From Prunella strophiata (taxonomy: Eukaryota; Chordata; Aves; Passeriformes; Prunellidae): a stretch of 64,000 bases of DNA. Position numbers and translations under genes: made by a program. Where the stretch lies: positions 64,510,395-64,574,394 of the forward strand of contig JAZBQD010000014.1 in the NCBI GenBank assembly GCA_036583965.1. The letters are read 5' to 3'. This document shows positions 12,262-24,000 of this stretch, in pieces (position 1 is the stretch's first letter; each line of letters starts with the position of its first letter). The notes beneath the pieces are model-generated. The model saw nothing but the letters and a program-made list of their open reading frames with translations, was not told the origin of the DNA and did no database searches.

Positions 12262-12348
12262 AAATAAAATAAAATAAAATAAAATAAAATAAAATAAAAT
12301 AAAATAAAATAAAATAAAATAAAATAAAATAAAATAAAATAAAATAAT
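12262..12348. repeat. Microsatellite (AAAAT)n, about 17 copies
   Basis: An almost perfect pentanucleotide array of AAAAT (ATTTT on the other strand), starting from 'gggaaataaataaaat' and ending in 'aaaataataaag'. It contains no stop codons in one reverse frame, so it appears as a repeated FYFIL peptide; that ORF is an artefact. Length uniformity suggests it is polymorphic. Confidence 0.97.
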
Positions 12349-13655
12349 AAAGAGAACCCCAAGAAGTATCATGTACAAAAGATTGACAAGTAGTGTGAAG
12401 ACTGAAAATATATTAGGGACTTTTTTGGCTTCTGTTTTTAGCCCTTTTAGATGAAGAACCAAAACATTATTATTCCAGTTGAACACATAGTTTTATTTTT
12501 CAGTTTAGTAAATAGTCAGAAACATCCATTTCCCTGCTTTGTACTTGGGAGGAATAAGCACATGTGAGGAAAGTAAGAAGTGAAGGGGAAGCTGTGGATC
12601 AAATAAGCAAAGCAGAAGGAGTAAAGAAGGGACTTATCAAAGGTGACAAGCCAGATGACAAATGTAAATGTTTTTGAACTCTATCTGCTGACATCAGGAG
12701 GCTGAATTCACTCACTTTCCTGTTAGTGTTGATGGATGACAATCACTGGAGAAGCACTGAGGTCCAGAACTAATTTTTTTTGAGTTAAGAATCTGGGGTA
12801 TAGTATCCCAGATAAAATGTTGGCTGGCAGATCATAAGAAATTTCAGAAAACTTCCCTAAATTTTACTTGTGGCTGAGACAGTGAGCTGCTGGAAGAGGA
12901 AGGTAATAAAGTGTTACTGTGGCAAAAAATAACTATAGAATACAAAGGGTGTTGCATAAGGAAATAAATCATCCCAGTCTGTCATCTGTGGGAGTCAGGC
13001 AGAAAATATCTGAAACAGAGTGAGAGTGGAAGCAAACCAGGTAATATAGAAAATTGTGCACTATTAAAATAATCAGGAAAAGCGGGGTTAACCTGGACAT
13101 TTTAAATGAGGACAGTGCATGCATCTGAATGAATCATTAGTAGAGATTTAGGTGCTTTTCTAAAACAGATTACATTCATAATAAATAGACTTGAGCAGAG
13201 AATTTTAAAACCATATTAGTGGTAAAGGTTGATGCTTGGGGCCACATTAGCTCAGCATCAAGCTCTGATCTGTCATAGATCAATGAAATGTAGCAAGCCT
13301 GAATTGCTGATTCAATTTAGTATTCATTTACTTTCAGAGCAGAACATAAATAGTATGGAAGAAAATGTGAAACATGATCTCTGAGACCAAGATCATTTTC
13401 TATGGGGAACTTAGCATGCATGCATGCATTTATCTTGTGAGTTTTTACGGAGCCAAGTACTGAAAGAGCCCAATCAGTTTTGAAGCTGAATCTGCCCCAG
13501 TGCCCCAAAGGCCCTTTACCCCCAAAGTCAAAAGAAACTTTGTCTTCCTTTGCAGCAGAGGCTGAGCACATCCAGGCTGAGTGAATAAGCAAGAATGAAC
13601 CTCTGCAGAGTGGCACTGAAAGCCCCCAGCAAATATGTGGTGATTGTAATATCTG
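12349..13655. other. Noncoding sequence
   Basis: No gene or repeat recognised. The 196-codon minus-strand ORF at 13317-13907 lies partly here and partly in the adjacent CR1; it has no domain. Confidence 0.5.
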
Positions 13656-13659
13656 ACTT

Positions 13660-14425
13660 AAAATCATAGAGTCACAGAATATCTCAAGTTGTAAGGGACC
13701 CTTAAGGATCATTGAGTACAACTCCCTGCTCCTTGTAAAAGTACTTAAAAATAAACCATATGATAAGATCATTGTCCAGACCCTCCTCTGACCAGCCTGA
13801 TGTGTGGCCACTTCCCTGGGTAGCCTCTTCCAGGGAATAACCACCTCTCTGTGCAGAAATTTTTCCCCATGTCCCATCTGAACTTCCCCTTGATTGCATT
13901 TCATCACTCACTGTGTCCTGACACTGGTCACCAGAGGGAGATCAGCCCTCGGAGAAAGGTGCAGCCTCTTCTCTTTTCCAAGCTGAACAAAGCAAGGGAT
14001 CTCAGATGCTCCTTACAAGATTCTCCCTCCAGGCCTTTCAACATGTTGCTTCCCCTCCTTTAGATGCTCTCCAATAACTTTACATCCTTCTTGCACTGAG
14101 GCACCCAAACCTGCACACAGCACTCATGTCAAGGTCAAATTAGTGCAGAGTAGAGGGGGACAATCATCTCCCTCAACCAGCCAGTGAGGGATGCTGTGCT
14201 GGATGAACACCAGGATTAGGTTGGCCCTTTTTATTAGTCATTTGTTAGTCAATTTGCAATCCACCCAAATCTTCAGCTTTCTTTCCATGGTGCTGCTTTT
14301 CAGACTCTCATACCCCAATTTGTGTGTGTAACCAAGATAGTCCCATCCCAGGTGGATAATCCAACACTTGCTCTCGTTAAATTTCAAGCAGCTCTTTATT
14401 GCCCAGCTCTGTAGCCTATCCAGAT
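13660..14425 (-). mobile_element. CR1 LINE 3' end, minus strand
   Basis: On the plus strand it opens with 'atcatagagtcacagaat', the complement of a CR1 terminus, followed by the 'aagggacccttaaggatcattgagt' block. The succeeding blocks agree with the CR1 3' region in order: 'cctcttccagggaataacc', 'tttttccccatgtcccatctgaacttcccc', 'cctttcaacatgttgcttcccc' and the 'aaatttcaagcagctctttattgcccagctct' end. This is about 760 bases of the 3' end with the 5' part missing, as usual for CR1. No coding part is retained intact. Confidence 0.87.
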
Positions 14426-14672
14426 CTCATGACTGAATGAGATAAGGTCCAGTCTGCATAACACTGTGAGAGAAGAAATGGGAATACATTGTTTCTTTTC
14501 CCAAATGGCTTCAAAATGTTTCCAAAGAATTAATAAGGCTAGCTGACGTGTCTTCAATAAACTCAAGAAAGATTGATTAATATTTAATTTATATTCCGCT
14601 TTAGTTTTTTCATATATTAAATCAGATACCAAATTTAAAATCAGGACATATAAGTGTGGTGCCCCAGCTCAC
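14426..14672. other. Short unassigned stretch between two CR1 pieces
   Basis: AT-rich sequence separating two minus-strand CR1 remnants. It may be older sequence into which one of them inserted. Confidence 0.4.
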
Positions 14673-14745
14673 CACAGAATCATAGAATACCTGTTGTTGA
14701 GGGATCCTTCCTGTAATGCACGTGTTACAACACCCCAGCTTTTGC
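14673..14745 (-). mobile_element. Short CR1 3' tail, minus strand
   Basis: 'cacagaatcatagaatacctg' followed by 'gttgagggatcctt' resembles the extreme 3' end of CR1 in reverse. Only about 70 bases are recognisable. It is separate from the larger copy ending at 14425, since a second tail motif appears. Confidence 0.6.
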
Positions 14746-17700
14746 CATGGCAACATCGATCTGCTGAGTGTGATCCTGTGCTGGCAGTGGCACAAAACAA
14801 CAGCCTACAGCAGCATTAAAACTTCTCCAAATGCTTTGAAATATTTTCCAAAAAAAGTGGTTTAAATTGTACCCTGGTCTCACAAAAGTCATCCTGGGAC
14901 ACTTCTACCTGATCCAGCCCCTGCAGTCACCAGTCTTTGAAGGCAGAATTCTACTGAACTCTTCCTACTGCTCTATTGAGTGTTGACATTCAGGTACTGG
15001 ACAAAATATCATCTCTTTATCCCATCTCTTTTACCACGTATGACCCTGCAATGCGTAAATGCTCCTCTTTCAAATACCCCTATGCATTTTTAAAGATTTT
15101 CTTTTCCAAAATAGTAGTGCTATCTGTTCATACAAATAACAACTGACAAGAAAATGTCATCAATCATTAACATATCCTCTGAAGTTTAGGTTAGCTTTCA
15201 AACTCTTTCTACTCCACTTCTTATTTTGTTGTGGCAATAAACAGCTTTAGATTAGAGTTGCATAGCTGATAGAGTGTATTTATACTTAGCAACTGTCTGT
15301 AGAAATAAAGATTAGCATCAAGGCTATATTGGTTTTCCTGTCAGGATGCTGATCTTTTGAAGCTATACAGTAGCCAGCAAATTCATATTTACCTACAGAT
15401 TTAACACTGCCAGTGCAGATAAGAATATACTAACAGTTGGGGTAGGAATAAAAGATTAGTTTCTTTCATGAACAATTTTGCAATAATCCTATCTCTGTCA
15501 AAACAATTTGAGAGGGGAGACCTACAGTGAAAAGACACAGCTACTGAGATACACTCAGACACAACAATTTATTCTGCTATTTTTTCATTCAGGTTTAATA
15601 TCTTTAAATGGAAACTCTAAATTTACTTTAATGCAAAAGTTTTATCTGTGTCCATACATGCATTCATTTTTGCTTGATTGTGGGCATGGGTGCACATGTG
15701 TGAATAGTTGTATATGTATTTATGGATGTATGTGTGTATTCCCACAGGATTGTATATATTTTTACTAGAATGTATTTTAATACTAAATAAATAATAACAT
15801 TTATATTCTCCATCTCTTGGTTTGTCCTGACATCTCTCTATTACTTCAGTCTATAAAGGCTTTAGGATTTACCAGCATTTTCATATTTTTTGCATTATGT
15901 TTGTTTAGGATCTGACCTAAATTGCTGAATCCCATGGGAGAGGAATTGGACAAAGGTTGTTCCTATCTGCAGTGTTTGGAGAGGAATATACTGCTATGTT
16001 TACAGAGAGAAGAGTAGGACAGTCTTGATGTTGAAAAATATTCTTGGCAGTGATTCAGTATTAAAGCTGCATAGTAATTGCTATGATTGTGGTAGTCAAC
16101 TATTGATTATAATATTTACTATGCATGGTAGCAAAATCAAAAGATATGCATAAGTGGAAATATGTGCTTTTCTATAATGACAATCATAACAGCCACTATA
16201 AAAAATTACACTGTAAAAACAGTGCAGTAGTAAGGGTATGCACAGAGGTTGTGGAGTTTTTTTGCTGCCAATTCCTTCTCTGGCTGCTTGGGCAGTGGCT
16301 TGCAAAAGTCACTCATTTCCCTGAGCTTGGCAAAAAGGGAATTTTTGTGTATTTTCAAAAGCAGCAATTAACAGCATAAATTCTAATTGTGGTGAGGCTT
16401 TTTTCATGAAAAGTGTATGTGTGTCATATTCTGGTGGTGATAGTTCTCAAAACATGAAACTGTGTAGGGGGCTGTATGCTGTGTATTCAGTCATTGGAGC
16501 TGTCCCTTCTGCCAGACACAGATATTCTGCTTTGCATCTGTCATATGCTTTCCAGAATCTTTTTTTTTAATTTGGATTATCTTTGTTGTTAAGACCAAGT
16601 TGATTTGGTGTTGTCCTGTTCCTGGACAATACATGTATTATATATGAAGCTGAATATATGTTCTACAAATGGAGCTAAATTTTAATATTGATGATTTTTC
16701 TAATTTTCTTCATAGGGAATCATCTTCCACAACATCCTCAGACTGGTTCCAAGGCATAAACTCCCCAAGGCTCTCAAAAGCACCCCAGGATGACACTGCC
16801 TCAGAGCAGACTTCTGGTGCTTTATGGTGAACCACATCTGAAAGCCTTTGCTGAACTGACCCTGCACTGGTGAGACTTGGCTTGGTTATTGTTGTGCCAG
16901 TGCTGAACTGCAGCTCCTCCCTGCTCCTGCAAAACTTCAATAGGGAATATCCACAGATCCTTTGCATTGCTGTATGTTCAAAACCACCATGACCTGGATC
17001 AGAGGAGTGCACAGCCACACTCTTGTCCAGAGCATGAAAGAGGACAGTGATATGCACGAGTGAGTGTTATTTTTGATCCACAGTGCATAAATCTGTGCAG
17101 GTATATGATAGCTTACACACCTATTAAAGCCAGTTAGCCCCAGAGGAGCACATTGCAAATGCACCTGAGATGCTTTTATGTACATAAAAGTGACAGCTCT
17201 GCTGTAAAAAAACCATTATGCAGTAAACTTTAAAACCCATGTACAACTGGGGTGTGGACACCTGTGATTCTAAACCAGAGGTGCCAGGTGATTTTCAGGG
17301 ATTCATACAAAACTGTATTGCAGAAGAACTCAGCCTTTTCAATTAAATAGAGCTTCCTGTAAAGATAAGATCTGGAAGGCTGAAACAAAGACCTTCTGGA
17401 AAGTGAGCAATTATAAAAGTCAGTGACAAGCTCAAGAAACTGCAATCAGGGTCTGTTGATAGGGGGTTTTTTTGAGAGCTAGAAGTTATCAAAGTTAAAC
17501 TCAGTGATCCTTTCTGTCTAAAGGTTTGTGTCAGTATTTGGGAAGTGCTGATTTAATGGCACTAAAACTGTGAATTTCTCACATTTCTGAATTTTCTGTA
17601 CTGAAAATAGAGAAAAACTGTATCAGTAGACTAAATAATTCATTCTTTTCAAAATGGTAATTTTAATTCAAAAGTGTATTTTAAAATGTTCATTTGTTTG

Positions 17701-18390
17701 CCTTTTTTTAAAGGCTATAGCTTCACCATAGATCAAAATAATATTTGTTTTTGATCAAACTAAATGGTTATATGTCATTTTTAGTTTCACTGGTGAGCAT
17801 TAAATTAAAATTAGTGGTTGTTTTTTTCAAAACCTCTCTTAATTTCGTCCATATCAGATTCTAGATGAGCTGTCCTGCAGTTCACAGAATTTAAATAATA
17901 AAATTAATCTATTTAAGGCGACAGTGCTCTCTAAGTAATAAAGAGCATGTTATCCATTAGTAATTTTTTTTCATTAGTGTTAGGAATATTTGATGCAATA
18001 ATCTACCACTGAAACTTTCTCTGTTGAGAAAATAATCAATAAAACTTCAGTGTGTCTCATTTTAAAGGAAAACTGTGTTAATTTGCAAACAGCTGGTAAT
18101 GATGGAGAGAGAGAGATTTTTGACTTTGATAAGGTCAAAATTGAAAAAAAACTCCATTATTTATGTGAATATGTGATAAAGGTAGAGAATTAAAAAGACT
18201 TGTATTTCACTCCAGCAGATACCACAGATGAACACAATTATGGGCAAATGTCTGTGCTTTGTAGCAGGTTCATTCAATGTCAGCTCTCAGCATTCCCTGT
18301 GACTGGCAAAATGGGAGCCTTCAGAAACACAGAAGCTTTCTGATTGAGTGGGTGCCTTGAGATCCTTAAAAAGAAGACAAAGAATAATAA
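14746..18390. other. Noncoding sequence
   Basis: No gene or repeat family recognised over about 3.6 kb. A TG-rich patch lies at 15680-15740. A slightly GC-richer part at 16710-17060 is open in one frame on each strand (see findings). No poly(A) signal or splice context proves a gene. Confidence 0.5.
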
Positions 18391-18394
18391 TTTA

Positions 18395-18700
18395 GTATGG
18401 GGGAAAACTTCCAGACCATCAAGTCCAGCTATATACCTAACAATGTCCCCAAGTGCCACATCTATGCATTTTTTAAACACCTCCAGGGAGAGGATTCCAT
18501 CACTTCCCTGGGCATCCTGTTCCAGTTCCTGTTGATCCTTGTAGTGAAGAATTTTTTTTCCTAATTTCCAAACTAAACCTCCCCTGCTCCAACTTGAGGC
18601 CATATCCCCTTGTCCTATCACTTGTTAGTTACCAGAAGAAACCTACCCCCAGCTCACAACAACCTCTTTTCAGGAAGAAATACCCCAGGACGACTTCTGT
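18395..18700 (-). mobile_element. CR1 LINE 3' region, minus strand
   Basis: Plus-strand blocks 'accatcaagtccagctat', 'aacaatgtccccaagtgccac', 'cacctccagggagaggattcc' and 'ctgggcatcctgttccagt' follow the reverse of the CR1 3' untranslated and terminal ORF region. The tail itself with the 'atcatagaat' motif is missing at the left edge, where a run of A and G-rich sequence replaces it. The right end fades after 'ggaagaaataccccagg'. Confidence 0.8.
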
Positions 18701-20435
18701 GACACTTCTCTACAATTTAAAATACTCTTCTGGGAAAGACTTCAAAACATTTGGAGATGTTCAAATGCTTCTCTGTGCTGGTGTTTTGTCTCACTGCCAG
18801 CATCTGATCACACTCAGCAGCCTCATGTGCCTATGGAAAAAATTGAAGTGTTGTGCTGCAGGTGTTATAGGAAGAATTCCTAAATATTACCACTCTTATG
18901 TTGTACTAGGTTTAAATTCAACGTCTGATATAATATAAATATAAAATAACTGTAGCTGCATATAAATGGAATATTATTCAGTCATTCATAGCTTTATGAA
19001 AGACATGTTGAATTACATTTTTAATGAATCAGAACAGTTTAAATGTCTGAACAAGGTCATGAGCTGCATCTTGGAGTTATTCACTACTTTCTTCCTGACT
19101 GTAAGGAGGGATTAAGTATTCAGTTATTCAGTTAACTTGCACAAATGTGTCTAATGACATAGTAGGTATTCTGGAGAATCCAAGATGTCTGTGTAGGACA
19201 AATATATGACACCAAATCTTCAGGAGAGCTTGCCATTTTTGGACCAGCAGCTAGAGATAGCATGGATTTGTGAAGGCATTTCAACTGACACTGTATTCCT
19301 GTTTTTAGATATATAAGTGAAGCCCTAGATGACTAGCTCAGAAGAGAGAACCTATGCACTTTTGGTTTTCATCTGTACAATTGGGAAAAAATTTTGGCTT
19401 CCTTACAGGAGAGCTGTGGAGACAGTTACTAAAACGTATTTCTCCCCTTATGCTTCCTTTATGTCTCTCAAAGTTGGCAGAGTTTTGTCCACAGAAATTT
19501 GTACTATTTATGAGTTGCTACTCAGTAGCCCAGCCACAGAGTTGATAAACCAACAGAAAAAATATTTGGCTGCACAGTCTATGTAATTTCTAGATTTGGC
19601 TGCACAGTCTATATCATTTCTAGATTTGCCTTAAGTTGCAGTTGCCTCAAGTTCTGGAAGGGCACTATTATGGAGAGTTCAATATCAACAGTGACATTCA
19701 GAGCTCTTGGATTTGTGAATCAGATAAGCTACTTGAAAAGCACTCTGATTTTTTTCAGTAAGTACTTGAGAACTGATTCAAAATGAATCTATTCCTGATT
19801 TTCCAAATTAAAAACTTGATGTGAAGAACAGTCAATGCTTTTCTGAAGGAAATCTCTTTAGAAGGAGAGATTGTTCCCCTTTTCCTTGATAATTAGAGTA
19901 AATTACTTGAGAATAGAGTGTTCAGCATTTTTATGTCTTCTCTTCAATGAGCTTCAGAACTTGAATGCTTTAAATCCTTCACTATAAAGCACCCTTGATG
20001 CTGTTTTAACCAAAACTATTTATTCACTCTGCTTTTTAAATAAAACAACACTTATGTTCTAGTCTACTCTTAGGCTTAAATAGCACAAAATTGATTGCTC
20101 AGGAAGACAACTAAACTGTTTTTTTCAAAAGACAGAGAAAACCAGGCATAGCATTTTCTAGTATCTCTGCAAGATGTGTCTCACATTCACATGTGGATAA
20201 ACACACTGTGTATCAAATGGAAAAAATATATGTCTGATGAACCCTGCCTTTTTTACATATGCTCAACAATCATGTGAGAAGCAGGATTCATCATCTCATG
20301 ACTAGGATCCAAATTCAGCAGGCAATACATAAATGCCAACGTGAGGTCTGGGTGTACAAACTCCATCTACAGAGATGCTCAAGAAGGTCAGCATTGGGTG
20401 TTAGTGTTGTTTAAAGTGTTCTACAGTATCCAAGG
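18701..20435. other. Noncoding sequence with a 30-bp tandem duplication
   Basis: Unassigned apart from the duplication listed separately at 19564-19623. It may start with an unrecognisable extension of the CR1 to its left. Confidence 0.45.
19564..19623. repeat. Tandem duplication, two 30-bp units
   Basis: Two adjacent 30-base units beginning ATTTGGCTGCACAGTCTAT and ending ATTTCTAG differ at two positions. A partial third start (ATTTGCC) follows at 19624. It is a recent local duplication or the core of a minisatellite. Confidence 0.95.
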
Positions 20436-20439
20436 ACTG

Positions 20440-20775
20440 AGAGATCATGGGATAAATCAGGTGGGAAGAGACCTCAGGAGGTCTCTGTTCCAACTTTCTG
20501 TTTATCTATGAGGTCACAGAGTTGTCTGTGGGGTCCTTCTAGGTTTCTCTGGGTTATCTTTCTCACCAAGTTTCGAAAAACTCCACAAATGGAGACTACA
20601 CCACCTGCCAGTAACTTGTCTCACTGTTGGCTGTCCTGATTAGAGAAAAAAACTTTTCTTAATTAACCCATCTGAACCTTGCTCCCATTCAGCTGGCACA
20701 CACAACACAGGAACTATAGGAAAACCGTGTTCTCAGGAAGACCAGGTCATCCAAAAGGTTCTGCAGGCCCCATGG
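20440..20775 (-). mobile_element. Diverged CR1 3' region, minus strand
   Basis: Blocks in CR1 reverse order are present: 'ggaagagacctcaggaggtctctgttccaac' near 20462, 'caccacctgccagtaacttgtc' near 20600, 'aatctgaaccttgctcccattcagc'-type sequence near 20670. The copy is more diverged than those at 13.7 and 18.4 kb, so older. The terminal tail motif is only weakly visible ('gagatcatgggataaatcag'). Confidence 0.65.
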
Positions 20776-20974
20776 ACTGTTCTGGTTAGAGCTTCTCCAT
20801 CTATGACAGAAGCTCAGACACTTACCTCCACACCTAAAAATGTAGGGGTAGAATTCCATGACCCAAAATTTATTGCCCCAAATAGCTGCTTTTCAAAATG
20901 GAAGAGTTCTGGTATTCTTTAAGTCTGATGGAGCGTTTGCCTGTCTCTTGTAAAAGCCTGAATAATCTGGGATA

Positions 20975-21002
20975 TTCAGTTGCCTAAGTATAGGCAACTG
21001 AA
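20975..21002. repeat. Perfect inverted repeat, 12-bp arms, 4-base loop
   Basis: Arm TTCAGTTGCCTA (20975-20986) and its exact complement TAGGCAACTGAA (20991-21002) flank the loop AGTA. It could form a stable hairpin in RNA or single-stranded DNA. It lies 200 bases beyond a CR1 remnant, in no known element. Confidence 0.95.
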
Positions 21003-24000
21003 ATCAGATGATGTAGAATACCCAAAGAGATTAATTTGATATCTTTCTTCATCCTAGTTGAAGGGAGTTCTGTATTATTCCATTTCTGACAGCCTATCAC
21101 ACATTAATCTCACAAGCTTCCCATATACAGACATCAGACTGTGAAGTGATTTTCCCAAGAATTCTCGAGAATAAGAGAAAAATTAGGAGGTTTAAACCCA
21201 AACTTATTTACCAGGATCTTTTAGTCACATAGGAGAGGAACATTTGCATGCAATTGAGAATGACCATTCAAAACACTGAAATAATTCCAAAGTTTTCAAT
21301 TAGAGTGTGCTATATGATTCCTAAATGATTAGTTTGTGATTTTCTATCACACAGATGGATAATGTTTGAGAATGTTAGAAAACAGTGTCCAGAAAAGTGA
21401 ATTGAACTACTTTTTTTTTTTATTATTTTAATAGAAAAAAATCTTTTCTTTGCAAGTCACAAATAACTTTTCTATTCACTTCTAGAGATGAAGCACTATA
21501 AATGCCAATTTATTTTTCACTGTGAGGTTAGTCTTTGGAGTAATGGAAAATAATTTTCCTTTTCTTTAATGAATAAATCATTGTGGGAGGCTCTGCATGA
21601 TAGTTTGATCCCGCATAGCTATTTCCTCTGATTATTAGCAGAATTTTACATTTAAATTCCTGAAACATTATTAACTCATAATCATTTGCTTTCAGACCTT
21701 TCTTGTAACTTTGCTCTTTCATTAATTCCTTTTCACTGAGGTAATAGGGAATTACTTTGTTTAATGATTCTCTAAAGATCCAAGAAAGCTAAATATCAGA
21801 AAAAGGCAATTTTATTTCACAAATAATATTGCAGTCACCAATATAATTAAATTGTAATGTTTTCTTCAGTAGGCCATGTCCCTAGCAATGGGGTATGCAA
21901 CACCCTAATCTAGAGGTAATTTTGACAAAATGAGCTTGCCCTTTCCCAGAGCTAAGTATCAGTCAGTGGAAAATCATCAAATAGATTGTTTACTCTGAGA
22001 GAATATTTAATATCACAAGAAAAAGAGAGAAGATCTCCTTTGGAGCAAAATTCCCTTTGGGTTCTTCTCCCATGGGCAGTTAAGCTATTGAATCCCTTGA
22101 AGACATCCTTAAAGGCAAACTCTGAGGTGAGAGTCACCAGCCCAAGCCTTGTGTGACTGAGCCTTCAGGCTGTTCATGGCCCTGAGCCCTGCAGTGGGCT
22201 CTGAGTGTGCCCATGGTCACAGTGGCAGAGAAGTCAGTCCTGCAGCAGGAATGTGCCTTGCCAAAGCAGTGTGGCAGAGCATGGTTTGACAGGAGAGCTT
22301 TGACACACACTGTGCTCTCTCCAGTGCTCCCTTCCAGCCTCACACTGGTGGGATTTGTCCTTGGGACTGAGCTTCTCTGTGTGCCCTTCTCACTCCAGAC
22401 TCTGTGTCCTTGAAGCTGTTAAAGATATACCCCAAGGAATTTCTCCCATCCTAGTCCACTCACCAAGAACTCCTTTGTTTTGATACTCAGGGTTTTGCTA
22501 TAGTTGACATCCTCCTTTGATTGTAGGTGCAGCCTCAGGAAAGGAAAGTTTTCTCAAATTGTCTTCCCCCTAATCAAAAGCTTCCTTGTTCTCTGTCAAA
22601 GAGTTCAAGTTTTGTCATTGTTTCGCCTTTCCTTCTCTGTCCTTTTACATTTTTTTTTCTTGATTGAAGTAGTTGAGAGTCCTTACAAACAAAACCAAGA
22701 AACACCTTGGGTTTGCACAGTAAAAGCCTGTGAGTATTTTATATATATATACTCAGTACTATATTTTGCCCTGAAATTAACAGAGATCCCCCTGGACTTC
22801 TGCATGTATGTCAAAGTCCAGGTAAATTAACACATTTTAAATCTGTGATAAGAAATACACAGCCATGCAAATGGAGGAACAAAGGAACTTGAAATTTTGG
22901 TATCTATTCCCTATCTATGGATCCACAGGAAGAGTCACTTGCAGTTTGCAATATCTGTGGTTGATAACTGTGGCCTGCAACTTTATGAGCAATCTGAGAA
23001 AGATGAGGATATGCTACTGTAGCACTCCAGCCTATAACAGCAGCACAGCACTTCATCCAGTGGAAGAAAATATTACCCAAATCACAGCTAAGCCAAACAG
23101 CTTGAACTGGCAAATAATAAGTATTTTATAGGAACCTCAGGGTATGGCATACATGTAGTGTCATAAACAGTCCAAGGATGTTCTGCTTGCATACAGTGTA
23201 TTTCTATTCCCTGCAGCTTTTATAGTGAAGTTTCCAAGCTGTGCATAAGCAGCAGTATAATAGGATCCCTATTTATTTCTCCTTCAGGAATGCTGTGTGT
23301 ATTTACTTGCTCATATTCCTTCTATTTCTCCCAGTAGCTTTGCTAGGAAAAAAGTATTCTCCAATAATTTGCCTTTTCCATCTGTTTATTTTAGCAAACA
23401 GATTTGATATTTTTTTATTTTATCAACTGATAATTTTCCTTTATTTTGTTCTGACATCTTACTTCCCTTCTTTATGACAAGAATATAATAGATGCAGACT
23501 CTGAAAAAAAGGCATCAGGGATGTCTTTTGTGTGTCCTTTATTAGTAAAATGTCTCAGTCTGGGAAGAAGGATGGTCTTATGGACTTTCATTCAGATAAT
23601 TGGATCCAATATTTGGTTCTGCTAAATGCCTCTTATTGGTGTTCAGAGCCAAATTTGGAAAAGTGAAGCTACTGCAGATAGACCCAAACCCTCAAAATTC
23701 CTCAGAAAGGCTGTCAGTTCACATTGTGCTGTCCAAGGCCAGGCTCTGAATGCTGTATTACCCTGATAAAGTTGCTGCTTATTTTGATCCATAAAGAGGA
23801 ACTAAATTCCATGGTCATTCTCATGTGTTTTCAAGATTACTCAGAGTGTTTTATTTTTTTATGAGCCCTAGAATCCTGTAAGCCAAAGAGGATCTATTCT
23901 TTCACTCTCAACTCTTTCAGTTATTTACCTTGTAAAGTTTTCTGTTTCTGACTACCTCAGTAAGTAGTTTCAAAGTCTGTAAACAGAATTGTGAATAAAA

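Noticed and set aside
12244..12486. Repeated FYFIL peptide as a tandem-repeat protein
   Set aside because: It is the translation of the AAAAT microsatellite.
13317..13907. 196-codon minus-strand ORF as a gene
   Set aside because: Its first half is the 3' untranslated region of a CR1 in reverse and the rest is unrelated flank; it crosses the repeat border.
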